Shown here in pieces: positions 14,101 through 23,552 of a stretch of DNA of 64,000 nt. Every line of letters starts with the position of its first letter. Positions within the stretch are counted from its first letter, which is position 1. The notes below the pieces were generated by a model. That model searched no databases, had not been told where the DNA came from, and saw nothing but the letters and a program-made list of their open reading frames with translations. Location: contig NC_134838.1 in the NCBI RefSeq assembly GCF_965363235.1, positions 12,742,441 through 12,806,440 of the forward strand, read 5' to 3'. A program made the position numbers and the translations under genes. This stretch comes from Mytilus galloprovincialis. Its lineage: Eukaryota; Mollusca; Bivalvia; Mytilida; Mytilidae.

Positions 14101-16903
14101 AGCATCACGAACCCCACAAAAAACCTGGGGATGTTCTTATGTCTCAGACAGGATAAACAAACCCTGCTCGACATTTGTCATCCGTCGTGGTCAATTAGTC
14201 AAATCAATTTCTGTCTTGACCTCCAGGTGATTAACTCGACGGTCTGTTTTTGTACTTATTAAGGTCTTTCCTTTTTCAAAAGGGAAAGACCTTACTGTAT
14301 TTCTTCTGTTTATTATTATTCTTTTTCCGCCAAACTTTGACAAATTTATCCGCGTTAACCGTAAGACGTATCGCTTACATGTCCACACTTTGTATCGGTG
14401 TCATGAATACCTATCCGGAACTCACCCTGTGAGTCGAAATATTTTGTCGGTTCGGAATAATCCCTCCGAAACCCAAAAACCTTGTTATCGTTCCAACACC
14501 GTAACCGTAATAGGTAGAAAAAAAAAACGAAGGGTGAAATTTGTTCAGGACCAGACTCTGGTTCTTCATTACATTTGGATCGAAAAGATTCAACGACTCA
14601 TTGGTAGGGTTATGCCCCTATTAAAATTAACCGGTGTCGGTTGGCCACCAAAACTCAGAAACCGTAAGTCTTAGACACCTAGGATCTTCACCATTCATCA
14701 TCAATTCATGTGACTTTGAAAAATATCTCAAGGTCAAATGTGTATGTTGACCTTGACCTTTGACCTAACACCTTGTTAGCGGATAATCTCAGCAACCTTA
14801 ATACTTTCAGAAGTGTTGTATAGTGGAAAATGTTTGGGTCATTAATGCGCAACTTTGTTACATTTTGACCGAAGATATTTGACCTTTCTGCAAGGGGCAT
14901 AACTCTTGTTTTAGGTTTCTGAAAAGGCAAAATCAGCTTTTACTATGTGACCAAAGGTCCTAGACCCATGGGGTCTTCAGCAATGACATTGGGGACTAAT
15001 GACCTTGACAAAGGTCAAAAGGTCAAGGTCATGTCCCATTTAGCAAATATGTGTTTTTGACCTTATTTAGAGGATTTTCAGTATGTTTTAAAGTAAATAG
15101 TGAAAAACGTTGAGGTGGATGAGGCGCAACTTTTTTACATTTGACCGAAGAGATTTGACCTTTCTGTAAGGGGCATAACCCCTACGTCTATTGGAACATG
15201 TATTTTACATTACAAAAGGAAAGACCTCTCAATTGTTCAAGAACAATTGACATTTTAATTGTTACTTTTTCTTTTCTTTCTAAGCATTTTAAAAACCCAG
15301 AGACATATAATATATTGACTTGAAAACAAGAATAACGAGATTTTAGTTCCCTTACAGAATACCTTGCATGTTTTTTGAAATTTATGCTCCAAATCTCCAG
15401 TGTTAGTAGTTTAAATGATATTTGACATTAAATTTGTAATATTAAAGTTTTAACTCCTGATTATAGCTTAAAGGTCATCAACACTATATTAGTAAATGCA
15501 TGACCTAGTTGTAGGATAGGAATACAAGCCCAAATTGTAAGCTACTATACTAGGCGTAAGTTTATTTAAAGAGATTTCCAGATACGTTTATATATAATAA
15601 TATTTACTTAAAAAAATGATATAAGATTAATCTTAAATCTAAATAAAGTATAAATATTATTTTCCTAATAATTCGATCTATACAATTTATATTAAGTTTA
15701 TTATATGTTTTTCATCCCAAATCAAAACAACCCCCACATTTAAACAATTTCACTCCTATTTAACATTTTACGTGTTGATATGAAATACGTGAGTTACCTG
15801 TTAATTGATCTTTGTAATAACTGAACTACATTCTTGATGCATTCATGTATGCATGTGTTACTGCGTCTACATTATAACTGTTATGCCAATGAACAAATTT
15901 CTTTCAAACTATATTGAACAGTATCGTTGCAAATTCTTAATATTTGTATCATTTTCTAGCGATGTACAAGCACACCCAGGATAATAACACCATATCAGAC
16001 TGACCACGTGACGTCACATAGGACTGATATATGGGTTATCAACCTGGGTGTAAATTTACGGTTAGATTACTCCGCTCGTTACACATATACAAAAGCTATC
16101 ATTTTGATGCTAAGAATACAATAAAAATGTAAACACATATATATATTTTGTAAACATAAAAACGATAAGTGCATCCTTGTAGAAAAATCAAAAAGCAATC
16201 AGTTAATACTTTGTGTAAACAAAATGAAAATTACTTTACAACCGGTTTGATTCAAAAGTTTGAAAGAAAATAAGAAAAAAAAAGATTAATACCTCTGCAA
16301 ATGATAATTTGAAACACAAAATTTCCCCGAAAACAATTTGTCTACCTGTACAATGTGTAAAAAGTAAAATCACAAAAATACTGAACTTAGAGGAAAATCA
16401 ATTCGGAAAGTCCATAATCACACGGCAAAATCAAATAACAAAACGCATCAAAAAAGAATGGACAAGAACTGTCATATTGCTGACTTGGTACAGGCATTTT
16501 CAAATGTAGAAAATGGTTGATTAACCTAGTTTTATAGCGCTAACCCTCTCACTTTGATGACAGTCTCAAATTCCGTTATATTTACATTGATGTGTTAACT
16601 AAACAGACACAATGAATAAAATAGTCAAAATATGGGTACATCAGTCATCATCGTATGACAATTTTAAAAGGGACAATTTAACAGAACACAAAAACATCTA
16701 TCTACACTCATGTCTGACATGTGTACCGAATGATGATTATAGATAACTAAACCGACCTCTATCCCACAGTCATGATAATGAACAACTGTTTAAATGATCA
16801 TGGAATTATATAAATTTTCACTAAAAAAAATCTAGATTAAAATTTTATATGTAAATTTACATTACCATTCAGATGAGTTGTACTGCTGACGTGATGACGC
16901 CAT
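1291..16903 (-). CDS. SSUH2: SSUH2-like protein (ssu-2 homologue), 3' end outside window
   Basis: Spliced gene, coding exons in order: 16903-16866, 10274-10213, 9877-9782, 8746-8680, 8008-7879, 3351-3291, 2163-2039, 1353-1291. Every border is GT..AG and all phases join without a stop, giving at least 214 residues. The N-terminus is acidic, then Pro-rich (LLPPPPSNVP). The family core follows: VPVITEETARTALLDYV, LETYTETRSTKYE, QPIDGPQNGIPPGPWDI and VPHTASVK. The last exon gives the start of a DnaJ-type zinc-binding stretch, PCHRCKATGYLICSSCSGRG. Family knowledge: SSUH2/ssu-2 proteins have chaperone-like DnaJ cysteine repeats, and human SSUH2 is linked to tooth development; the mussel role is unknown. 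The remaining Cys repeats and C-terminal domain should lie before base 1. The 61-base exon at 3291-3351 was located from the family motif and phase. Confidence 0.9.
3110..3290 (+). repeat. Dispersed mussel repeat (CCTTCCGGAGCACCTGAGAT family)
   Basis: Shares TACCCTTCCGGAGCACC..ATCGCCCC..GTTGGGGTTCGTG with a second, diverged plus-strand copy at 50960-51150. Minus-strand or partial copies with the AACGCCATGGC or ACGAACCCCAC signature occur near 13975-14130 and 52730-52850. It ends directly against the SSUH2 exon at 3291. Confidence 0.6.
3576..3957 (+). repeat. Left terminal inverted repeat
   Basis: Contains its own subterminal hairpin: CCTCAGTGAC, a T-run of about 25, then GTCACTGAG. After that come the palindromes CCCGGGTAGATTACCCGGG and ATCGAT and the shared inner end AACGTTTAAACTCGT. 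An apparent 61-codon ORF over this arm is mirrored in the other arm but has no coding features. Confidence 0.8.
4195..4960 (+). pseudogene. LINE (non-LTR) ORF2 C-terminal relic
   Basis: Broken reading frames give AKAVARSASRALSLLIVKCK, then after a stop LFDTLVWSVISYGASIWG, then DMGWRPPSVKQWTCVFRHWA, and finally IKFRSAYAKFRCGVAPLKI at 4806-4870. This is the usual order of the region after the reverse transcriptase palm in many animal LINEs. Stops and frameshifts show it is dead. It lies inside the long-TIR element, so it was inserted there or captured. Confidence 0.7.
4961..7242. other. Interior of the long-TIR element, no gene seen
   Basis: AT-rich sequence with several A-runs and short ORFs that lack codon bias or family motifs. 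The copy of ATAAATGAGAAGTT at about 5908 repeats once 35 bases later. No transposase motif was found on either strand. Confidence 0.45.
7243..7615 (-). repeat. Right terminal inverted repeat
   Basis: Reverse complement of 3576-3957 with a small number of substitutions and short indels (for example GTGTAACG against AGACGAAACG contexts, and a shorter homopolymer). The high similarity suggests a young insertion or gene conversion between the arms. Confidence 0.8.
8092..9480. repeat. Copies of the GGCCGTACG/CATACCACATC mussel repeat
   Basis: Bases 9140-9210 and 9290-9460 hold plus-strand copies with TTGTCTCATTGACAATCATG, CATTGCTGAAGGCCGTACGG and CATACCACATCTTA. Related copies lie at 39560-39840, 60040-60225 and 61020-61240, and in reverse near 10765-10860 and 49190-49260. 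A tetranucleotide run (ATCA)n is at 8795-8818. The family has no coding potential; I know it only as a common dispersed repeat. Confidence 0.6.
9492..9761 (-). repeat. GCCCCACCTACGATAG-family dispersed repeat
   Basis: Reverse-oriented copy running from AACAAGAATGTGTCC to AATGCCCATAAATGGGGCAT. It contains the family signature CTTCAGGTTAAAGTTTTT in reverse, followed by the ACGGACGAACAGACGG run. Other copies are at 21579-21765, 23553-24000, 44458-45889 (split) and 51432-51711. Confidence 0.75.
10275..12959. other. SSUH2-like intron, mostly unique AT-rich DNA
   Basis: Holds a (TA)n run at 11086-11115, a G-run (13 G) at about 11289-11302 and the tandem repeat at 11303-11475. No coding exon with matching phase was found, although an unseen small exon cannot be excluded. 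Confidence 0.5.
11303..11475 (+). repeat. Degenerate tandem repeat, about 37 bp unit
   Basis: Five head-to-tail copies of a unit containing ACCCCTTTTTTCTCTAATC then a short A- or T-rich stretch. It starts right after the G-run. Copies diverge progressively (CCTCTAATC, TTCTCTAATC, TTCTTTAATC). Confidence 0.7.
12960..12994 (-). CDS. SSUH2: SSUH2-like alternative first coding exon, form B
   Basis: Encodes MSKAIRRMPQI plus two bases (AG) before a consensus GTAAGC donor. The phase is the same as in form A, so splicing to 10274 gives Ser and then PADESDDGES. If spliced internally after form A through the TATAG acceptor near 13021, the reading frame would hit TAA at once, so this is best read as an alternative first exon. 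It replaces the N-terminal 12 residues with a basic peptide. Inference only; transcript data would settle it. Confidence 0.6.
13022..14260. other. SSUH2-like intron, no exon seen
   Basis: AT-rich. A reverse copy fragment of the CGAACCCCACAAAA family lies at 13975-14130. Short ORFs here have no recognisable domain. Confidence 0.45.
14261..15227. repeat. Dispersed element with AAGGTCTTTCC ends and TGACCT clusters
   Basis: Opens with the hairpin AAGGTCTTTCC..GGAAAGACCTT (14261-14293) and ends with AAAAGGAAAGACCT (15214-15227), so the ends are inverted. Inside, the phrase TTTGACCGAAGA..TTTGACCTTTCTG..AAGGGGCATAAC occurs twice, near 14864 and 15138. TGACCT half-sites stand at 14748, 14754, 14761 and 15000, and AGGTCA at 15012, 15020 and 15026. 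No coding frame was recognised. Confidence 0.65.
15228..16865. other. SSUH2-like intron
   Basis: AT-rich. Bases 16350-16510 hold a fragment of a dispersed repeat (AAAATCACAAAAATACTGAA) that recurs in reverse at 23320-23460. No exon was found. Confidence 0.45.
16866..16903 (-). CDS. SSUH2: SSUH2-like first coding exon, form A
   Basis: Encodes MASSRQQYNSSE plus two bases (TG) before a GTAATG donor. The ATG context is GACCATGG, a strong start. Phase 2 joins the T that opens the exon at 10274, giving Cys and then PADESDDGES. The distant position (6.6 kb upstream of the next shared exon) suggests a separate promoter above 16903. Confidence 0.75.
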
Positions 16904-17189
16904 GGTCACCTATATCTCCTGAATATGCATATCCTACAACTGTAGAATGCAGCAATCAATGTATATGATCTTCAGATATGATCCGCATCAGACGCAAATT
17001 ACATCTGATATGTTATCAGTATAGGTCAGTTACAGCATGAAACTCTGTTGGAATATATATATATTTAGCTTTAGAATATCATTATGATAAAATGATCAAC
17101 TTCAGTCAAAAACCAAGAGGTCTCTGAAGGTGAGCATTTTTATTGTCACTTTTATTGTCTGAGTAAAGCTAATTTTTTTTTTTAAGCTA

Positions 17190-17670
17190 ATGCTCTTCAA
17201 CTTCGTAGTTTATTTGGCCTTTTTAACTTTTTTGGATTCGAGCGTCACTGATGAGTCTTTTGTAGACGAAACGCGGGTCTGGCGTATATACTAAATTTAG
17301 TCCTGGTATTTATGATGAGTTTATCTACAACAACTGGGTCGATGCCACTGTTGGTGGAGATTTATTTCCCCGAGGGTATCACAAGCCCAGTAGTCGGCAC
17401 TTTTTGTGCTGACATGAATTGTCATTGATATGGTTATATCTATAAATTTACTGTTTACAAATTTTTGAATTTTTTGAAAAACTAAGGCTTCTCTACCTCA
17501 GGCATAGATTACCTTAGCTGTATTTGGCAAAACTTTTATGAGTTTTGGTCCCCAATGCTCTTCAACTTCGTACTTTATTTGGCCTTTTTAACTTTTTTGG
17601 ATTCTTTTGTAGACGAAACGCGCGTCTGGCGTATATACTAAATTTAGTCCTGGTGTCTATGATGAGTTTA
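17190..17670 (+). repeat. Hammerhead-bearing repeat, two adjacent copies
   Basis: Two direct copies of the phrase AATGCTCTTCAACTTCGTA, then TTTTTAACTTTTTTGGATTC and the hammerhead region, about 355 bp apart. The second copy has lost GAGCGTCACTGATGAGT and so lacks the ribozyme core. The segment between holds the family phrases GATGAGTTTATCTACA and CCGAGGGTATCAC. Confidence 0.75.
17242..17285 (+). ncRNA. Type I hammerhead ribozyme motif
   Basis: Helix I strands GCGTCA and TGGCGT pair (two wobbles). The core CTGATGA is followed by helix II GTC-TTTTGTA-GAC, then GAAA, a very short helix III (AC..GT), and the cleavage triplet ending in GTC before TGGCGT. All conserved core bases of a hammerhead are present. 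The helix III loop is GCGG in this copy. Activity is inferred. Confidence 0.75.
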
Positions 17671-18489
17671 TCTATACATGAATATGATCTTAAATGCAGT
17701 ATGACAATGTTGTTTGCCAAATTGTTTATACAATATATTTTCGAGGAAACTAGCCATTTTTTGGAAAGTTTACATAGTATTCACATCCGTTTATTTTAAT
17801 GACACCACTGATTAACAAACACAAAACAAATATCATATACAAAATCAAGTTCTGGATATAGGTGAATTGAACATGTTATTTGCTTTCATGTCCGATTTTT
17901 TATAACGTGTACAATAAACTAATTATAGATGATACCAGAATTGGAATTTTGTATTTGAGCCAGTCGTACATTTTGTCTACAACATTCTCATCAGTGACGC
18001 TCGAATAAAAAAATATAAAATGGGCCAAATAAAGTACGAAGTTAAAGAGCTTTTAGGACCAAATATCCTAAAAGTTTTGTCAGCTTGCGGTCAAATAGTT
18101 TCATCAAGGTCCAAAAGTTGGATACTATTGACCGATCAAATAGTCAATTTGAAAAAAAATAGTCACGATATTGTGTACTTATTTTGTATATACAAGGCGA
18201 ACTGAGGTAAAATAAATATAGATATGGACATGCACCCTACATTGTATGTGTGTATCACAGGAGACTATAGACCAGCAGCGTTATAATAGACAGAGATGCA
18301 CCGACAAGCCTATTTTGTAACGTCTGTATACATGATGATTCGATAATGTAGCAGCTGTGTCATATGCCTCAACCATATAACATTTACTATTCCTCTATAT
18401 AAAGTAACAACAGATAAAATTTGCCTCTTTACTTTCTTTTGTCACACCGATTTTAATCCATAGAACGAAAAAAATGGTTTTTTTTTTAA

Positions 18490-19040
18490 ATTTAAATCCT
18501 ATAAGAGAACTCCAACTTCTAGTATATAATTATACTCTCTTGGGGTAAGGACAACTACCTTTGGGCTACACTCATTCAGATATGCAGGAGCCAAACTCTG
18601 GAACGAACTGCCGAATAAGATGATGGAAGAAATGCCTTTGGGTCTGTTTGGTTGATAATTGAGAGGACAGTTCGTGTCAGTGTTCATCCTGCAGATATCA
18701 ATGAGCTGTAGATCATTTATTTATCTTGATTTCTCTGGATTATATATTTTGATACATACCTTTTTATTTGTGTTTTGAATGCTAGAATTATTTTTAGTGC
18801 TTTATATCGTAGCTAATGCATGAATGTTAGTTTATCTGCATTTTATGTTTGCTTTATATGCTTTAATTTTGCTCATAAATTGCTATAATTTGCTGTGCTT
18901 GATAACATTATTTATTCTTTGCATGATGTGCTTACTGTTTTATGTGTTTCATGTCTTGTGCTTATCATATATATGTATGTCGGGTAAAAGCTCTACAGAG
19001 CTTATATTGTATTGTTATATGTATATTTGACTTTAAATAA
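18490..19040 (+). pseudogene. LINE 3'-end relic
   Basis: A plus-strand frame at about 18548-18630 reads RTTTFGLHSFRYAGAKLWNE followed by LPNKM, the familiar C-terminal phrase of many animal non-LTR retrotransposons, and then stops. The following 350 bases look like its 3' UTR and end with AAATAAAATT near 19036. Only the tail of the element survives. Confidence 0.6.
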
Positions 19041-19332
19041 AATTTTCGTGCTTTATGCTTATTTAACATGGTTGAAATTGCAAGAAAACTCTTTATTGGA
19101 GTTATTTGCATTTAATAAAGATTTTAATCAAGTTTTTGTGTTTTTACCTTATATCTTTTTACCTGTTTATCAAAAAATGTCATAGATAGATAGAAACTAA
19201 ATAATCGAAATAGACCAACAAGGCAATGTCAACAAATTAATGTACACTGTTGAAATTGTCTCGTCCCCATATGCATATTAGAGGTCTTACCCTTTTAAAA
19301 TTATTATCAAAGGTACCAACTTATAATTTAAT

Positions 19333-19376
19333 ACACAAGACGCGCGTTTCGTCTACATAAGACTAATCAGTGGCGC
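19333..19376 (-). ncRNA. Degenerate hammerhead motif
   Basis: Helix II (GTC..GAC), GAAA and the GTC triplet are kept, but the core reads CTGATTA rather than CTGATGA, so it is probably inactive. Confidence 0.55.
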
Positions 19377-19872
19377 CCAAATCGAAAAAGTTATAAGCCA
19401 AACATGTACAAAGTTGGAGAGCATTGAGAACCTAAAATTCCAAAAAGTTGTGCCAAATACGGAATGTAATCTATGCCGGGATACGAAAATCCTTAGTACA
19501 TATATTTTGCAAAATTCATACTTTTGTAACAGGAAATTTATAAAAATTGTCATATAATTGATTTTCATGAGCATTGAGGATCCAAAATTCCAAAAAGTTG
19601 TGCCAAATACGGCTATAGTAATCTATGCCAGGGATATGAAAATACTTGGTAATTTGAAAAATTTATATTTTTGTTCATAGAAAATTTATAAAAAAATTAC
19701 TATATACTGTTGAGTCATTTATTTTCGTGGGTACCAATTTTTCGTATATGATATTCATGTCAACATCAAAGTGCTGACCACTATGCTGGTGAAATCCTCG
19801 ACACGTTCACCAGCAGTGGCATCGACCCAGTGGTGCTAATAGTTATCAAAGGTACCAGGCTTATAATTTAAT

Positions 19873-19916
19873 ACACCAGACGCGCGTTTCGGCTACACAA
19901 GACTCATCAGTGACGC
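19873..19916 (-). ncRNA. Type I hammerhead ribozyme motif
   Basis: CTGATGA, GAAA and the GTC cleavage triplet are intact. Helix II has one mismatch (GTC against GCC). Helix I pairs GCGTCA with TGGTGT using wobbles. Confidence 0.6.
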
Positions 19917-20232
19917 CAAGATTAAAAAAAGTTATAAAGCCAAACAAGTACAAAATTGAAGAGCATTGAGGCATAAAATTCCAAAAGGTTGTGCCAAATA
20001 CGGCTTATGTTATATATTCCGGGATACGAAAATCCTAAGTACACGTATTCTGCAAAATTCATACTTTTGTAAAAAGGAAATTTATAAAAATTGCCATATA
20101 ATTGATATTCATGTCAACACCGAAGTGCTGACTCCAGGGCTGGTGATACCCTTGAGTACGACACGTCCAACAGCAATGACATCGACCCAGTGGTGTAAAT
20201 AGTTATCAAAGGTTCCAGGCTTATAATTTAAT

Positions 20233-20274
20233 ACGCAAGACGCGCGTTTCGTATACACGACTCATCAGTGACGA
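20233..20274 (-). ncRNA. Damaged hammerhead motif
   Basis: CTGATGA, GAAA and GTC are present, but helix II is two bases shorter (GTCGTGTATAC) and helix I carries mismatches (TCGTCA against TTGCGT). Probably weak or inactive. Confidence 0.5.
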
Positions 20275-20566
20275 TCAGATCAAAATAGTTATAAAGTCAA
20301 ATATGTACAAAGTTGAAGAGCATTGCGGACCTAAAATTGCGGACTTAAAATTTCAAAAGGTTGTGCCAAATACGGCTAAGGTAATTTATGCCAGGGATAC
20401 GAACATCCTTAGTATTTTGCAAAATTCATACTTTTGTAAACAGGAACTTTATAAAAATTGCCATATAATTGATATTCCTGTCAACACCGAAGTGCTGACT
20501 ACGACACGTCCTCCAGCAGTGACATCGACCCAGTGGTGTAAACAGCTATCAAAGGTATAATTTAAT

Positions 20567-20610
20567 ACACCAGACGTGCGTTTCGTCTACACAAGACTCA
20601 TCAGTGACGC
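20567..20610 (-). ncRNA. Type I hammerhead ribozyme motif
   Basis: Full core CTGATGA, helix II GTC-TTGTGTA-GAC, GAAA and GTC triplet. Helix I GCGTCA/TGGTGT pairs with three wobbles. One substitution in the helix III loop (GCAC). Confidence 0.7.
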
Positions 20611-20690
20611 TCAGATCAAAATAGTTATACAGCCAAATAAGTACAAAGTTGAAGAGCATTGAGGTCCCAAAATTCCCAAAATTTGTGACA

Positions 20691-21578
20691 ATTTTCACTC
20701 ATTTTTGGCTTTTTTGCCAAATATCTGAAAAACTGTAATAGAAACTTAAATAAGAAAATATGATCTGTAAGATAAGATAGTTACTTTAAAGAAATAGACA
20801 TTCACTATTTGCAAACACACAATAAACAATTGTACTTTTTTTATGATAGCATTTTAAATTTTACACGAATTACTTCGAATAAATAGTTTCTACATTATAT
20901 TCTTTTTTTTCAATAGGTATACTTATATTCTTTCAACCCACCCTGAGATTACTACAACATTGTGTTATAGTAGTCTCACCACTTAAAGTATTTATTTTGT
21001 TTTTGCTTTGTATTGCATCAATTAATTAAATTTAATTTTACCAATGATACAAATGAAGAGCTTCTTCTTTATGGATCATTTATTCTAAATACATGTCAAA
21101 ATAAATAAACTTTAAGTTACATAAATTAATTTTAAAGGTTTTAAATTTGTTACATAATAGCTAACTTATTGTTAATACAAAAATTCTTCAATTACATAAT
21201 TGCATTACATCTTTATGCCTTGTGTGGCTTTTTGTTAATTCCCTTATTCATTTTGATAAATATTTCATATTATAGTCATTTAAATGCATGCATGCACTTA
21301 GTATTATGAGCCGATGACATTTTCTGTTCATTATATAATAGACTGATTATAAATTTAAGATGAATCAAATTTGTTTCCAAATATCAATTACTAATGCCAG
21401 TGTCATTTTCTATGTTCCTTCTTTAATAATAAATATGTTTTCCACAAATTGAATAATTCGATAACGACGAGGACAGACATAATGAAAACGTGATCTAGGT
21501 CTAAGGATATAGATATCATGAAAACTACGATATGTATAAGCTCTAATGCTGTATTCTGATATTAATCATGTCATTATG
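20691..21578. other. AT-rich intergenic DNA
   Basis: No ORF, RNA or repeat signature was recognised beyond simple A/T-rich runs. Confidence 0.4.
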
Positions 21579-21765
21579 CACCACCTACGATAGTAGAGGG
21601 GCATTATGTTTTCTCGTCCGTTCGTCCCACTTCAGGTTAAAGTTTTTGGTTAAGGTAATTTGTGATGAAGTTAAAGTCCAATCAACTTGAAACTTAGTAC
21701 ACATGTTCCCCATGATATGATCTCTCTAATTCTAATGCCAAATTAAAGTGTTTTTAATATGTTCT
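21579..21765 (+). repeat. GCCCCACCTACGATAG-family repeat, truncated
   Basis: Starts GCACCACCTACGATAGTAGA and stops after AATGCCAAATTAAAG, so the 3' third is missing. Confidence 0.7.
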
Positions 21766-22197
21766 ACTGGTCATGTCCATATACATGCTTAAAAAAAATT
21801 CTAAACGTTTTTTCGGAGTTCAATATGGTACTGCATTTTAAAATAATGAAAAAAGATATTCTATATGATAACATATAAATGAATACACTGATTGGTATGA
21901 TAAGTATCAGTGAAACGAACACCGGAAATATTTACAAGATTTATAGATTATCGTTGTCAATTCCATGTCAATTTGAATAGCAACGCCACGTGGCTCCTTA
22001 GTTTCTAGCAATAATTTTCCATCTCAAGCGAGTAGCATGATATGAAAAATTATCACAAAAAAGATCACTGGGAAAAATGCACAAAATAGCGATAATATAC
22101 TTTCTCTGACTTTTTATGACATCGTTTAACTAAATCCATTTGTACTGATTACGGTAAATAAACTCATCATAGATACCAGGATTGTAGTTTTATATTT

Positions 22198-22241
22198 ACG
22201 CCAGACGCGCGTTTCGTCTACAAAAGACTCATCAGTGACGC
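22198..22241 (-). ncRNA. Type I hammerhead ribozyme motif, best copy
   Basis: Helix I GCGTCA/TGGCGT, CTGATGA, helix II GTC-TTTTGTA-GAC, GAAA, helix III ACGCGCGT (self-complementary, two pairs with a GCGC loop if folded alone), and cleavage predicted after GTC. No deviation from the hammerhead consensus core. The palindromic helix III would favour a two-molecule (dimeric) form. Confidence 0.8.
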
Positions 22242-22259
22242 TCGAATATATGTATGTAA

Positions 22260-22544
22260 GTATTTCGAGATTCCGCCAGTGTAGACACACCCCTTGATTG
22301 ACGAGAACAGACAACGCGAAGAGATTTCAGAAGATTGATTTCCAGGTCAAACTGGGAACAACTTTGACCTACACAGACCCCGAAGTATCAAAATTAGTTT
22401 ACACTCCGGTCTGGATACTAGAGATGTGTGTGGGATGGTGAAAATCACCCTACTGATGTACTGAAAATTCGACGTCTCGAGTGAGAATCGAACTCCGGAC
22501 CTTCAGCACTGTAGCCATCGGTCTTAACCATTAGACCACGAATA
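22260..22544 (-). repeat. tRNA-derived SINE
   Basis: Read on the minus strand, the head (22544-22475) has an A box TGGTCTAATGG and a B box AGTTCGATTCT about 40 bases apart, so it is tRNA-like. A body with GGTCTGTGTAGGTCAAAG and GGGGTGTGTCTACACTGG follows. It lacks a clean cloverleaf acceptor stem, which argues against a functional tRNA. Its tail abuts the hammerhead repeat at 22241. Confidence 0.7.
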
Positions 22545-23552
22545 AAAAAATGTTAAAAAGACCAAATAAAGTACGAAGTTACACTGGGCGTTATCTCACT
22601 TGATTATTGATAATTGTTTTTATGTTGTCATATCATACAACTTTCCAAATTGTTGGGAAACTTGATCGCTACCAAGCATAATTAACTCCGCCATTGTTTT
22701 TAAGTGTCTGTCTCTGGATCCTGTGATTCCACTAGAGGTAGACATAAGTTGCAGTTTGCCAATTATATTTTTTTTTCGTTTATTGTTTTAGCATAATTTA
22801 CCAAATGTTGTCTTGTCGAAATTGCTTCACAGCTTTTTGGTACATTTTACAGATTAATAAACAGTATGTGTTTAATTCATTGTTGAAGCTCTTAAGATGG
22901 CACGTTTTTACATCCTTTGTACGAGCTGTGTCAATAGTTGGCAACGCAAAAAGAGAAACATAAGAAGTGGTCTTCGAAATAAAATCTACCATTTCGAAAT
23001 CAGACATTGAAGCGTATTTTTAAATCTGAAAACGGTTGGGTAAGAAAAAGATGAAAAATCAGTAACTTTTAGTACGCGTTTAACATGTTATATTATTTGT
23101 GTAAACTTTACAAAATTTCAGCATACGCCTTCTACCAGGTACCAAGTTAGACAAATATTCAATCTGTATTAAGATCACCATCACTGAAATTGAGTTATCC
23201 TACTTTTGCTGCGTCAAAACCGTTGATGGTTATAGCTCGAATTAAAAAAAAAGAATATCATTTCTAAGCATAAATACTTCGAGAAAAAAGTGTTACAGTC
23301 ATGTTCAGAATGAAATATAAATAAGTTGTTGTCCATTCGTTTAATGTATTTTGTCATTTGATTTTGCCATTTGATTACAGTAGGGACTTTTTTTTTGAAT
23401 TTTTTCTCGGAGTTCGGTATTTTTGTGATTTTACTTGTTGGTACATTCATTGAAAATAATGAAGACCTTATAGTCAATAAAATATGTCGGTTTGAAAACT
23501 TGAAGATATGTCTAAATGAATCCTTCAGAACCTACTTATAGCAGTCTTTTTT

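Larger units (their letters stand above)
19305..20690 (-). repeat. Tandem array of hammerhead-bearing monomers
   Basis: Four minus-strand units, each starting with a hammerhead region at 19333, 19873, 20233 and 20567. Spacing is 540, 360 and 334 bases. Units share TTATAATTTAATAC next to the ribozyme, GAAGAGCATTGAG, CAAAAGGTTGTGCCAAATAC and GACATCGACCCAGTGGTG. The first unit carries an extra internal duplication of the GTGCCAAATACGG phrase. Confidence 0.8.

Noticed and set aside
19305..20690. CRISPR array
   Set aside because: Units are long, diverged and lack the short exact repeat/unique spacer pattern; the genome is animal.
22475..22544. tRNA gene on the minus strand
   Set aside because: A and B boxes are present but no acceptor stem can be formed and a SINE body follows; a SINE head is the better reading.
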